Program-made: the position numbers and the translations under genes
Shown: positions 45,101 to 53,756 of the stretch, piece by piece
Position numbering within the stretch: the stretch's first letter is position 1
Layout of the letters: each line of letters opens with the position of its first letter
Notes under the pieces: generated by a model
What the model was told of the DNA's origin: nothing
The model's input: the letters and a program-made list of their open reading frames with translations, nothing else
Databases searched by the model: none
Assembly: GCA_963666535.1 (NCBI GenBank)
Contig: OY762913.1
Span: 3,224,001-3,288,000, forward strand
Source: G963666535 sp963666535
GTDB taxonomy: Bacteria > Bacillota > Clostridia > Oscillospirales > Oscillospiraceae
Reading direction: 5' to 3'
Length of the DNA stretch: 64,000 bases

Positions 45101-47225
45101 CCGTGACATTAGTCAGGGCGCGCGCGTCAGTCACAAGGGTGTAATACAAATTGATCGTGTTGTTATCCGCAGTCACATTGGAGATTGTTGTGGGATCGGA
45201 TGCCACTGCGTCAAACACATAGCTGTTATAAGGAGCAGTATTGCGGTCGGACAGTTTGTCGGCGTTGTAAGGCTCGCCCTTGTTGACCGTCGTGTTCACA
45301 GTCTCGTTGGTCTGTAGCACATTAGTGGTAACGGTCTGTGCTCCATCCGCCGCATAGGCGGTGGTGGTCAGGTAGTGATTTACCGTGACAGCGGCGGTCT
45401 GATGATTATAGTAGACCTTCAGCACCAGGCCGTCTTGATTAAGAAGCTTGGTGGTATCCGCCTGCGCAACCGTGTAATAATTGTACTTGGTTTCGTATCC
45501 GCTGTCCTGATCGGCCAGAACCGCAGTCGTCCACAAGTCAGCCTCGCGGTTTCTGGTGTCGGCAGTCACCTTTTCGTAGTTCGCAAAGTCGCCCGTTGTA
45601 GCGGTGCCCTGCTTATAATACTCGATGGAATAGTTCACCGTGGGAACCGCACCCTCCACCTGGGGAACCGTGAAATTCACGGTTTCCATTTTGGCATCAA
45701 TTTCGTCGCTGGTCAGGCCGCGCAGTTCGTCCTGGCTTGCCACAATCAGGTATTTCAGGGAGGTGGTACCGTTAGTAGCATAATCCTGCCCGGTTACAAA
45801 GCCAGACGCCGACGTGTTCAGCGTGACCTTATAGGTCAGTGTATAGGTATAGGGGTCCCCAATTGCACCACTGCCGGTGGGAATATCATCCCTTAGATTC
45901 CAGACGAGTTTGTTGTTGGCGCTGTCCCAATAGTTCACACTGTCCGGGCTGGTGGAGAACGAGCCACCGTTTGCCACCAGATTAGTGTGATCGAAGTTGA
46001 TGAAGTTGCCCATGGGGTCGGTGACCATCCAGGCCTGGGTCAGTTTTCTGATGATGGTACTGATGGATTGCAGGTTGGTCGCCACCGCGGTGCCATTGGC
46101 CGCGGAGTAGTTATGGTTCACACCCACAATGTCGCTCAGCCAGGTGTCGACGGAAATGTAAGAACCGTAATGCTTAAATCCTTGGCCGCTGGTGGCATAG
46201 GAAATGGAATACAGGGTCGCCATGCTCTTGATCGTGGTGGCGATGGCAGGAACGTCCTCATAATCGGTTTTATTTGTTTCTGTTCCGTTTCCGGAGAAGT
46301 GCAAAAATGATGTTTCAGTGGTAGAGGTATCTCTTTCTGACACAAAGGCAGTAGGCTTACCATCGGTGAGCAGAATCACATACACGCTGTCGATGTTTTC
46401 AATGGCACCTCCGGTAGCAGTACCGGCTGTGAGCAGGTTGCGGGCCAGCATCAGGCCTCCCTCGATGTTGGTACCGCCCCCGTCGTTATGGGTGGTAACC
46501 ACATCGTGGGTGTGGGAAGTATTGGTGGGCATGGTGCAGCCCGGATAGGTGCAGTGCTGGTGATCCGGATGCCTTGAATCATGTAGGCCGCAAATGGAGC
46601 AGGTATCACTATCACCGTCATCCCAGTCAGCCCATCTGTCGTCACGGATAAAGCTCGTAGCCGTAGTCTTGGAATACCCAAATTTGTTTGCCACAGAGCC
46701 CACGCCGCTGGTCACGGAGGCGGCAACGGCATTGCCACCGGCATTGGCCTCGGTCCAGGGCAGAACCGTCTTGGCATTGTCACCGAATTCCACGATGGAG
46801 ACCATGCGCTTGGCGGTACCCGCATCTGTAACATAGCTGCTAAGAAAGTTGCTGGCTGCGGTTTTTGCTTTGGCCAGTCGAGTAATCCCGTTCTCCTTGT
46901 TATTAACCATACTGGTAGAGGTATCCATCACAAGGATGACCGCCGCGTCGGGGGATACTTTGATTTCATCCAGATCCTGGGTTGTCTTTACCTGCAGGGT
47001 GATGTTGAACTCGTTTTCATTGGCGGTACCCGCAATGGTCTTGGAAACCGCCGCCGCGTAGTTGCCGGTTGTACCGGTAGTACCGTTGTCCTTAAAATAG
47101 TCGGTGTGTCCGTTGCTGACGATCTGGCTGCCGCTGTCTGTGGCGAACGCAGCCACCTGCATCATAGATAGAATCATGGAAATTGCCAGGATCAGGGACA
47201 GTGCTTTTTTGACTTGCTTTGCCAT
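42166..47225 (-). CDS. Giant vWA surface protein with MucBP-like modules; sortase signal split by -1 frameshift
   Basis: From ATG 47225 the open frame gives 1662 residues, ending at TGA 42237. Signal peptide 1-30 (AAFATDS cleavage region). vWA domain about 88-395 with MIDAS DTSTS and an inserted Cys/His cluster near 207-240. Residues about 525-1475 hold ten repeats of some 95 residues, each opening with a VxHxY-type strand and closing with a hydrophobic xxYY/FxY strand, like MucBP modules. Then a Cna-B-like domain, a Thr/Pro stalk and VPQTGD. After SAL the frame meets a CTAAGGGGG run and stops. One extra base there, or a -1 slip, would continue into a hydrophobic segment (GGLIALLGAGILL), KKK and a stop at 42166: a complete sorting signal. 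As sequenced the protein would be secreted without anchor. Confidence 0.88.
42800..45650 (-). repeat. About ten tandem MucBP-like coding repeats
   Basis: Protein-level repeats of about 80-110 residues inside the giant surface protein. Module starts include VNHYLTT, VFHQYNT, ITHHYTK, VQHIYRT, VTHTYTT, ANYYYYD, VTHNYSL, IQHYYRT and VNHIYRV. The DNA is too diverged for recombination-type direct repeats. Confidence 0.75.
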
Positions 47226-47414
47226 AATTTCGTTCTCCTTTCATGGTGAGCGAAATATTTGGCGGCCGGGCTGGCATAGCGTTTCCGCTTTAGTCCCCGT
47301 GCTTTGCGCCCCGCGGTTTCCCGTCGGTTTGCCCTTTTCAACTATTTCTGTGCTCGGGGGTTTCCCCCGCTCTCTCTTCTTGTTTCTCGTATTGTCCTGG
47401 GTGGCGCCGATTTC

Positions 47415-47906
47415 TCATCCGGCGCTTGCTTGGTCCCTTTCGCTGGAAAAGCCGGTGTTTGGTGTGGTCAGCACATCGTCCATAAGCCTGATCAGCTCTA
47501 GCACACTGCGAAATTGCGCTTCGCACGCCTGATCAATCCACAGTATACTGCCCTGCCAGCTGGCATGTTGTCGAAATAAAACCTTAATCTGAAAGCTTGC
47601 AAGAGCGGCTCGCATATCCTCTGCCTGCTCCCTTGCCTGCTCCAGCGTGTCGGTTTCCTTCCGTCCGGGAGGGGGCTTGCTCGCTTCTTCAAAGGTCCGG
47701 AACTCTACATAAGGCTGTGCGCAGGAAAGCTCACTTAGCAGGGCATCCAGTTCGAGAAGGAGCTGTGTCATGCTGTGAAACGGAATGTCCCGTCCAAGGT
47801 GCGCGTTGAACAACGTTCCCTGGGGGTTCTTCTCGTCATAACTTGTGATCTTAATGATGCTGGTTTTCATTTCATACGGAACAAATCGTGTGGGCATGAT
47901 GGGCAC
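47415..47906 (-). CDS. Hypothetical protein (163 aa)
   Basis: Start GTG 47906 is 8 nt after GGAGG; an ATG at 47897 is an alternative. 163 residues, no signal peptide or membrane span. It contains IIKITSYDEKNPQGTLFNAH, FHSMTQLLLELDALLSEL, a Pro/Lys linker, and a helix-rich tail with SFQIKVLFRQHASWQGSILWID. I do not recognise a family with certainty. It lies 190 bp upstream of the giant surface protein gene on the same strand and may be co-transcribed. A cytoplasmic helper or regulator of that protein is only a guess. Confidence 0.65.
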   Translation of the reverse strand: MPIMPTRFVPYEMKTSIIKITSYDEKNPQGTLFNAHLGRDIPFHSMTQLLLELDALLSELSCAQPYVEFRTFEEASKPPPGRKETDTLEQAREQAEDMRAALASFQIKVLFRQHASWQGSILWIDQACEAQFRSVLELIRLMDDVLTTPNTGFSSERDQASAG

Positions 47907-48062
47907 CTTTCTCTCCTCCTCTCCCTTGGGGTGTTTCCGTGTTACTGGTCTGAGTATAACGACGCCAGGTTACATTTTGGTTATAAATTGCGTTTTTGTG
48001 AGAAATAATTCCCTTTTTTTCGAAACTTATTTTCCCCCGCCTGCTGCCAGAGGTATTTCAGC

Positions 48063-48091
48063 TTGAAAAAATTCCCGGTTCGTGCTACCAT
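48063..48091 (+). promoter_or_regulatory. Sigma-70-type promoter of the DtxR-like gene
   Basis: TTGAAA (48063-48068), 17 bp, TACCAT (48086-48091), 39 bp before the ATG. Confidence 0.55.
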
Positions 48092-48130
48092 AGAATTATC
48101 AATTTTTGCCATGAGGGAAGGGGCTGCTGT

Positions 48131-48514
48131 ATGGAAATTCATGAATCCGCAGAAGACTACCTGGAAATGATTCTAATGCTTCGGGAGCGACTGGGACAAG
48201 TTCGCTCCATCGACATTGCCAGTGAACTGGGCTACTCCAAGCCCAGTGTCAGCATTGCTATGAAAAAGCTGCGGGAGAACAGCTATATCACAGTAGACCC
48301 GGACGGCCTCATTTCTCTCACTGACTCTGGTTACGCCGTGGCCAGCCGTATTTATGACAAGCACCTCACCCTGACCCAATACCTGATTTCCTTGGGGGTC
48401 AACGAAGAGACGGCTCGGCTCGATGCCTGCAAGATTGAGCACGACATCAGTGATGAAAGCTTTTTGTGTATCAAGCGCTCCTTTGAACGACTCACAGGGC
48501 GATCGCCCTCTTAA
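48131..48514 (+). CDS. DtxR/MntR-family metal-dependent repressor
   Basis: 127 residues, short form without the SH3-like domain. Residues 1-65 form the winged helix (SAEDYLEMILML, IDIASELGYSKPSVSIAMKKL). The dimer and metal region has HLTLTQYL and DACKIEHDIS. Asp9 and Glu12, His77-like and the C-x-x-E-H set resemble DtxR (Cys-Glu-His) more than MntR (Glu-Glu-His), hinting at iron sensing. GGAAGGGGC precedes the ATG. Single-gene unit ended by an 18-bp terminator; no feo or mnt gene is nearby. Confidence 0.9.
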   Translation: MEIHESAEDYLEMILMLRERLGQVRSIDIASELGYSKPSVSIAMKKLRENSYITVDPDGLISLTDSGYAVASRIYDKHLTLTQYLISLGVNEETARLDACKIEHDISDESFLCIKRSFERLTGRSPS

Positions 48515-48520
48515 ATCTAC

Positions 48521-48560
48521 AAAAACCCGGCCCGTACATGCCTGTACGGGCCGGGTTTTT
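48521..48560. terminator. Bidirectional terminator, 18-bp stem
   Basis: Arms 48521-48538 and 48543-48560, A run before and T run after, loop TGCC. Serves the convergent DtxR-like and diguanylate cyclase genes. Confidence 0.93.
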
Positions 48561-48571
48561 GTATCTCTCAT

Positions 48572-49672
48572 TTAAATTTCTTTCATAACAACACAGCTTT
48601 TCCCCTGCCGCTTGCCGACGTACAGGTTGCGATCAGCGGCCCCGATCACTGTGTTGATCTCATTCAGCCGTGACGTATAGGCCGCGCCAATGGTTATGGT
48701 AACTGCTGGGGAATCCCCATTAAAGGTCAGCGACGCGTCCTGAATCGCACAGCACAGCTGCTCCAGCATGTTCCGGATGGGTTCCGCCTCCATCCCCGCG
48801 ATCACGATCAAAAACTCCTCGCCGCCCCAGCGGCCCACGTGCCCCTGCTCCCCAATCACATCGGAAAGAGTATCCGCCACCTTTTTAAGAACATAATCGC
48901 CGCATTGGTGCCCGTAAGTATCGTTAACGCTCTTAAAATCGTCGATATCGCAAATCACCGCGCAAAAAGACAGGGGCGGTTCCCGCAGGGCCTTTTCGCG
49001 GATCGGTTCCATCAGGGCGCGCATCCGGCGGCGGTTATTCAGTCCCGTCAGCGGATCCAGATTGGACAAACGCGCCAGCTGCGTGTTCTGTTTCCGCAGT
49101 TGGGTTTCAACCCTCACAATCGCTCCGCTCAGCAGGATCATAACCAGCAGAATCACCAAATTGGCTAACAGGCTGTTGCACACATAGACAACCCGCACCA
49201 ACGATTCGTTTTGCAGATCGTACAGCGGCGGAACCAACGAGGTAATCAGCCAAGTGAGATAAAACGCAAGCAGTGAGACCGCACTGTACCTGAGGGGAGC
49301 GATACGGGAGGCATACCCACCATCCCCGGTATAGCTGACATAAAAGGCTGCCGGGACCAGCGCAATGCAGTATAAATGGAACCCATAGCCCCAGCCGAGA
49401 CACAGAGAGGCGAGCATCTGGTGTAGAATGATTTCGGCGTACATCAGCTTGAGTACAAGTGAAAACTGACGCCGGAGCGCCAAGCGAAGCGCGAGCAGAT
49501 AAATCAAGATGCTGGCTCCGTTGACTGCAACCATGAGCGTAACATTTTGTGAAAGGAAGAAAAAAAGCAGTACCACGTGCACCGCCAGCAGCGAAAGCAC
49601 AATCGCGCGCTGCCAGGAGTTGAAGTGGAACCCCAAGTTCTTATTCACAATTCTCGCAAAAAAAGGCTTCAC
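48572..49672 (-). CDS. Membrane diguanylate cyclase (GGDEF domain)
   Basis: Start GTG 49672 is 6 nt after GGAGGA. 366 residues: about six hydrophobic segments in the first 190, a short helix (VETQLRKQNTQLARLSNLDPLTGLNNRR), then a GGDEF domain with an intact active site (GRWGGEEFLIVI). It should make cyclic di-GMP from two GTP. The inhibitory RxxD site, expected just before the GGEEF, is absent (GEQG), so product inhibition is probably missing. Cyclic di-GMP could link to the pilus and adhesin genes, but this is inference. The sensory ligand is unknown. Confidence 0.92.
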   Translation of the reverse strand: MKPFFARIVNKNLGFHFNSWQRAIVLSLLAVHVVLLFFFLSQNVTLMVAVNGASILIYLLALRLALRRQFSLVLKLMYAEIILHQMLASLCLGWGYGFHLYCIALVPAAFYVSYTGDGGYASRIAPLRYSAVSLLAFYLTWLITSLVPPLYDLQNESLVRVVYVCNSLLANLVILLVMILLSGAIVRVETQLRKQNTQLARLSNLDPLTGLNNRRRMRALMEPIREKALREPPLSFCAVICDIDDFKSVNDTYGHQCGDYVLKKVADTLSDVIGEQGHVGRWGGEEFLIVIAGMEAEPIRNMLEQLCCAIQDASLTFNGDSPAVTITIGAAYTSRLNEINTVIGAADRNLYVGKRQGKSCVVMKEI

Positions 49673-49728
49673 ATCAAATCCTCCGCAACAAACCACGTAT
49701 CCATTCCAATGGTCAGGAAAAAGAAAAT

Positions 49729-49759
49729 CCCTCAGTCAACTTCGTACTGAGGGCTTTTT
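49729..49759. terminator. Hairpin with T run upstream of the cyclase gene
   Basis: An 8-bp stem 49729-49736 with 49746-49753 is followed by CTTTTTT (plus) and, on the minus strand, by ATTTTCTTTTT. It can terminate either strand. On the minus strand it would stop liv read-through or act as an attenuator for the cyclase gene, 57 bp away. Confidence 0.6.
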
Positions 49760-50027
49760 TCATGCAACTGGCTGTCTAATCATCCGAGGTGAGACCCTAT
49801 AGCTTTGCGTCACGGTCTTGCGATCCGTTTTGCCCGTATTCACTTGTCCGCGCACAGAATGCGCCGCAATTTTAATATCCAATTTTTGGTTAATGATTCA
49901 CAGAGAATATTATACTATTCACATGCGAAATATGCAAGTCTTATTTTTTTCATCTTGCATATTTGGGATTCCACGTTCCCCTGAGTCGATGCGCTTGTCC
50001 CTATCCCCACCGGACCTTGTATACATA

Positions 50028-50062
50028 AAAGTGCTGCGCCTTTGAAAAAGGTGCAGCACTTT
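50028..50062 (-). terminator. Terminator of the branched-chain amino acid importer operon
   Basis: AAAGTGCTGC (50028-50037) pairs with GCAGCACTTT (50053-50062); on the minus strand the stem is followed by TTAT. It lies 4 bp after the livF stop. Confidence 0.8.
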
Positions 50063-50065
50063 GGG

Positions 50066-50770
50066 TCAGCCGCCCAGGTACGCCTTCTGAACAGCATCGT
50101 TTTTCAGCAGCTCCTCGCCGGTACCGGTGGTCACAATTTTGCCGGTTTCCAGCACATAGCCCCGGTGCGCAATGGACAGCGCAATTTGCGCGTTCTGCTC
50201 CACCAGCAAAATAGTGGTGCCCGCCTGGTTCAGTTCCTTGATAATGTCAAAAATCTGTTCCACCAGGATAGGAGCCAAACCCATAGATGGCTCATCCAGC
50301 ATCAGCAGCTGGGGCTTGGACATCATGGCGCGACCGATTGCCAGCATCTGCTGCTCGCCGCCGGACAGGGTTCCGGCTACCTGCTTGTATCGCTCCTTCA
50401 AGCGGGGAAAGCGCTGATAAACGTCGGCAATGCCGGGGGCGATTTCCGTACCCGGGCGGGTATAGCCCCCCATTTCCAGGTTTTCCTCCACCGTCAGCTG
50501 GAGAAAAATGCGGCGGCCTTCGGGACAGTGGGCCAAACCGTGCTCCACAATTTTGTGCGGCGCCATACCCACAATATTTTTCTCTAAAAATGTGGCGGCT
50601 CCCGTTTTGGGCTTTAATAATCCGGATACCGTTTTCAAAATAGTAGATTTACCGGCGCCGTTTGCGCCGATCAGGGTGACAATTTCGCCCTGTTCCACCT
50701 GGAAGGAAACGCCCTTGATGGCGTGAATATTGCCGTAATAGACATGGATGTCGTCAACGTTCAGCAGCAT
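50066..50770 (-). CDS. livF: Branched-chain amino acid ABC transporter ATP-binding protein LivF
   Basis: 234 residues, standard LivF length. Walker A GANGAGKST, signature LSGGEQQML, Walker B LMLDEPSMGLAP, and the family-typical MAPHKIVEHGLAHCPEGRRIF. Dimerises with LivG to drive LivH/LivM. Starts 3 bp after the livG stop; last gene of the operon and followed at once by a terminator. Confidence 0.96.
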   Translation of the reverse strand: MLLNVDDIHVYYGNIHAIKGVSFQVEQGEIVTLIGANGAGKSTILKTVSGLLKPKTGAATFLEKNIVGMAPHKIVEHGLAHCPEGRRIFLQLTVEENLEMGGYTRPGTEIAPGIADVYQRFPRLKERYKQVAGTLSGGEQQMLAIGRAMMSKPQLLMLDEPSMGLAPILVEQIFDIIKELNQAGTTILLVEQNAQIALSIAHRGYVLETGKIVTTGTGEELLKNDAVQKAYLGG

Positions 50771-50773
50771 CGG

Positions 50774-51610
50774 TCAGCCCTCCTTCTTTTTGCCCAGATA
50801 GGCTTCGATGACCTCGGGGTTAGCCTGGATCTCTGTGGGAGTGCCCTTGGCGATAATTTTGCCGTAGTTAAGTACCGCGATCCCCTCGCAGATATTCATA
50901 ACCAGACTCATATCATGCTCGATCAGCATCACAGCGATTTGAAAGGTATCCCGAATTTTTTGGATGTTCTCCATGAGCTCGGCAGTCTCAGAGGGGTTCA
51001 TCCCCGCCGCCGGCTCATCCAGAAGCAGCAGACTGGGATTGGTACCCAGCGCCCTTACAATCTCCAGTCGGCGCTGCGCGCCGTAGGGCAGACTGCCTGC
51101 CTGATGGCCTTCCAAATCCTGCATGTCGAAGATAGACAGCAGCTCCAGCGCCCGCGCGCGGGTCACCGCCTCCTCCTTCCAGAAGGAAGGCAGCCGGAAC
51201 ATCGCGTGGGGCAGCTTGTACCCCATTTCGTTGTGCAGGCCGATCAGCACATTGTCCATGACCGACAGCTGTTTGAACAGGCGAATGTTCTGGAACGTAC
51301 GGGCAATGCCGGCCTTATTGGCCTGTACGGTATTCATGTTGGCCGTGTCACGACCGTCCAGCAGGATGGTGCCGCGGGTGGGCTGATACACCTTGGTCAG
51401 CAGGTTAAATACCGTAGTCTTACCGGCGCCGTTTGGTCCGATAAGCCCGGCGATCTCGGTGCGGCCAATGGCCATGTTAAAATCATCCACCGCCGTCAGG
51501 CCACCGAAATCGATCCCCAAATGGCTGGCTTCCAAAATGGGTGTCTTATCCACATCCCGTTCCGGGATAATATTGGTGTTGGGCACGGGAACCAGCTTGG
51601 TCTTATCCAT
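50774..51610 (-). CDS. livG: Branched-chain amino acid ABC transporter ATP-binding protein LivG
   Basis: 278 residues. Walker A GPNGAGKTT, LPYGAQRRLEIVRAL in place of the canonical signature as in LivG proteins, Walker B LLLLDEPAAGMNPSE, and a C-terminal GKIIAKGTPTEIQ. The N-terminus has an extra stretch of about 25 residues (MDKTKLVPVPNTNIIPERD) not usual in LivG. Overlaps livM by 8 bp. Confidence 0.96.
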   Translation of the reverse strand: MDKTKLVPVPNTNIIPERDVDKTPILEASHLGIDFGGLTAVDDFNMAIGRTEIAGLIGPNGAGKTTVFNLLTKVYQPTRGTILLDGRDTANMNTVQANKAGIARTFQNIRLFKQLSVMDNVLIGLHNEMGYKLPHAMFRLPSFWKEEAVTRARALELLSIFDMQDLEGHQAGSLPYGAQRRLEIVRALGTNPSLLLLDEPAAGMNPSETAELMENIQKIRDTFQIAVMLIEHDMSLVMNICEGIAVLNYGKIIAKGTPTEIQANPEVIEAYLGKKKEG

Positions 51611-52625
51611 CTGCGTTGTCCCCCTTTCCCTTTTTCCGGCGGAACGCGAAGTCCCGGTTGAGGATACGCTCCAGGATCCGGCTCATGGAAAAATCATAGG
51701 TGCCGAACAGGCCCGTTGGCTTGAAGATCATTACCACGATCAAAAGCAGAGAATAAATGACCATGCGGTAATCGGACAGCACCTGCATCAGCGAGGGGAG
51801 CGCGGTGAGCACGGTGGCAGCCACCACGGAGCCGAGCATGGAGCCCATGCCGCCCAGAACCACCATCACCAGAATATTGATGGAGTCCATGAAGCCAAAC
51901 GCCTTGGGGAACAGCGACCCCTGAATCCCGGCATAAAGCGCGCCGCCCACGCCGGCAAAGAAGGCCGAGGCCGCAAACGCCATGGTTTTATAATAGGTTG
52001 TGTTGATGCCGCAGGCCTCGGCTGCGATCTCATTTTCCCGGATCGAGAGGATAGCCCGACCGTGACGAGACTTCATCATGGTATGGATAAAGAAACAGCT
52101 GATGATCACGCACACGTAGATGACGGTAAAGTTAGAATACTTGGGAATGTTGAGCAGGCCCGGCGTTCCCCCGGTCAGACCGGGGAGATTGATGATGATA
52201 ATCCGGATGATCTCGCCAAAGCCCAGGGTAATGATGGCCAGATAGTCACCCTTCAGCCGCAGGGCAGGAATCCCGACAATGATACCGAAAACAGCGGCGA
52301 CCATGCCCGCGAAAACAAGGCCAGCCACCAAGGAAAGCCCGTCGGGGAGCAAGCCGCCCTTCCAGAACAGCGCACCGGCATACGCGCCCACGGCCATAAA
52401 TCCTGCATGGCCCAGGGGCAGCTGCCCCAGATAGCCGGTAGAAATGTTCAGGGAGATTGCCATGATGATGTACACACCCACCAGCAGCAAGACCGACGTT
52501 TGACTGCGGTTCACGGCACCGCTGCTGATTGCGGCATTGCCCGCCACCAGAAATAGGATCAGTAAGATGGCATTAATCCCATAGCGGACCGGCATGGAAA
52601 TGGATTTTTTCTTCGTTCCCTTCAT
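51603..52625 (-). CDS. livM: Branched-chain amino acid ABC transporter permease LivM
   Basis: 340 residues, 9-10 hydrophobic segments. Family features: ALSLNISTGYLGQLPLGHAGFMAVGAY near the N-terminus and GGMGSMLGSVVAATVLTALPS near the C-terminus. Forms the membrane channel with LivH. GGGGGCGG precedes the ATG. Lies between livH and livG with an 8-bp overlap to livG. Confidence 0.95.
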   Translation of the reverse strand: MKGTKKKSISMPVRYGINAILLILFLVAGNAAISSGAVNRSQTSVLLLVGVYIIMAISLNISTGYLGQLPLGHAGFMAVGAYAGALFWKGGLLPDGLSLVAGLVFAGMVAAVFGIIVGIPALRLKGDYLAIITLGFGEIIRIIIINLPGLTGGTPGLLNIPKYSNFTVIYVCVIISCFFIHTMMKSRHGRAILSIRENEIAAEACGINTTYYKTMAFAASAFFAGVGGALYAGIQGSLFPKAFGFMDSINILVMVVLGGMGSMLGSVVAATVLTALPSLMQVLSDYRMVIYSLLLIVVMIFKPTGLFGTYDFSMSRILERILNRDFAFRRKKGKGDNADG

Positions 52626-52637
52626 CGTGCCGCCCCC

Positions 52638-53516
52638 TTAAACCTTTTCCTGCATGGTACGGCCCAGGAATCCGGTAGGCCGAATAACCAGCACCACGAT
52701 GAGAATCACGAACACGACCGCATCGGTCCACGCGGACAAGCCCAGCGAGGTGACCAGCACTTCACATAGCCCGATAGCCAGACCGCCCAACATGGCGCCG
52801 GGAATGGAACCTATTCCGCCCAGCACGGCCGCGACAAATGCCTTCAGGCCCAGCAGCGCTCCCATGGTGGGACTGACAATGGGGTAGCGGCAGCAGTAAA
52901 GGATTGCGCCGATGCCTGCCAGCAGGGCCCCGATGGCAAAGGTAAAGGTAATAGTATGATTGATGTTAATTCCCATCAGCTGTGCGGCGCCCATATCTTC
53001 CGATACGGCCCGCATAGCCTTGCCCATCTTAGTCTTCTGAACCAGGATGGTGAGTACAATCATGGATATCACGGCGACCAACAGCGTAGCCACAGCGGTA
53101 TAGCTGATGGGCAGACCGCCCAGATCGAACGCTCCCTTGGGAATAATCTCGGTGGCGGGGAAGGCATAACTGCTGGAACCCATCACAAGCTGACACAGGT
53201 TCTCCAGCAGCAGCGATACGCCGATGGCTGTGATCAGCAGGGAAATGCGCGGGGCGGAACGCAGGGGACTGTAGGCCAACTTTTCGATCACACAGGCCAA
53301 AACCGTGCAGCCGATGATGGAGATTACTACGGCAAGCGCCGGATGCATGCCAGAGGTAATGACCAGCATGGTGATATAGCCGCCTACCATGATAATATCG
53401 CCATGGGCAAAGTTCAGCAGCAGAATGATACCGTACACCATGCTATATCCCAACGCCACCAGCGCGTAGATGGCCCCCAACTGCAAGCCGTTGATCAGCT
53501 GACTGAGGAAAAGCAT
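52638..53516 (-). CDS. livH: Branched-chain amino acid ABC transporter permease LivH
   Basis: The ATG at 53516 is chosen because the product then starts MLFLSQLINGLQLGAIYALV, as LivH does, with AAAGAGG before it. 292 residues, about eight hydrophobic segments, with LLNFAHGDIIMVGGY and VLGGIGSIPGAMLGGLAIG. Separated from the binding-protein gene by about 240 bp containing a 13-bp hairpin. Works with LivM. Confidence 0.95.
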   Translation of the reverse strand: MLFLSQLINGLQLGAIYALVALGYSMVYGIILLLNFAHGDIIMVGGYITMLVITSGMHPALAVVISIIGCTVLACVIEKLAYSPLRSAPRISLLITAIGVSLLLENLCQLVMGSSSYAFPATEIIPKGAFDLGGLPISYTAVATLLVAVISMIVLTILVQKTKMGKAMRAVSEDMGAAQLMGININHTITFTFAIGALLAGIGAILYCCRYPIVSPTMGALLGLKAFVAAVLGGIGSIPGAMLGGLAIGLCEVLVTSLGLSAWTDAVVFVILIVVLVIRPTGFLGRTMQEKV

Positions 53517-53684
53517 AACAGCGCCTCTCTTTCTCTCGTTCAGGTTTTGCAAAACAGCTGCTTTCACAGCCTAATACACAGAAAATGCCACTCGGGCATT
53601 GACAAACAACTCCCTGCTATTCTCCCTTATTGGCAGTCGCTTGTCAATGGTCAAGTAAAAAATGTCATCCCAGAAACAAACTGT

Positions 53685-53715
53685 CGCGGGGGGAAGTGTC
53701 ATACTTCCCCCCGCG
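53685..53715 (-). promoter_or_regulatory. Intercistronic hairpin after the binding-protein gene
   Basis: CGCGGGGGGAAGT (53685-53697) pairs with ACTTCCCCCCGCG (53703-53715), loop GTCAT. It lies about 40 bp after the binding-protein stop. On the minus strand a T-rich stretch begins some 15 bp later. Probably a partial terminator or mRNA-stabilising structure. Confidence 0.7.
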
Positions 53716-53756
53716 CAGCCATTGCTCACAAGGGATATTTCGTTGCGAAGATCAGA

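Larger units (their letters stand above)
49673..50065. other. 393-bp spacer with two hairpins
   Basis: Contains CCCTCAGT/ACTGAGGG at 49729-49753 followed by CTTTTTT on the plus strand, and the liv operon terminator at 50028-50062. The AT-rich middle (49880-49970) has no coding sequence. The promoter of the cyclase gene probably lies here but was not pinned down. Confidence 0.55.

Noticed and set aside
42564..45896. Several plus-strand frames opposite the giant surface protein and short-period repeat signals
   Set aside because: Antisense of Thr/Val/Tyr-rich coding repeats. Module spacing varies and there is no spacer-repeat alternation, so it is not a CRISPR array.
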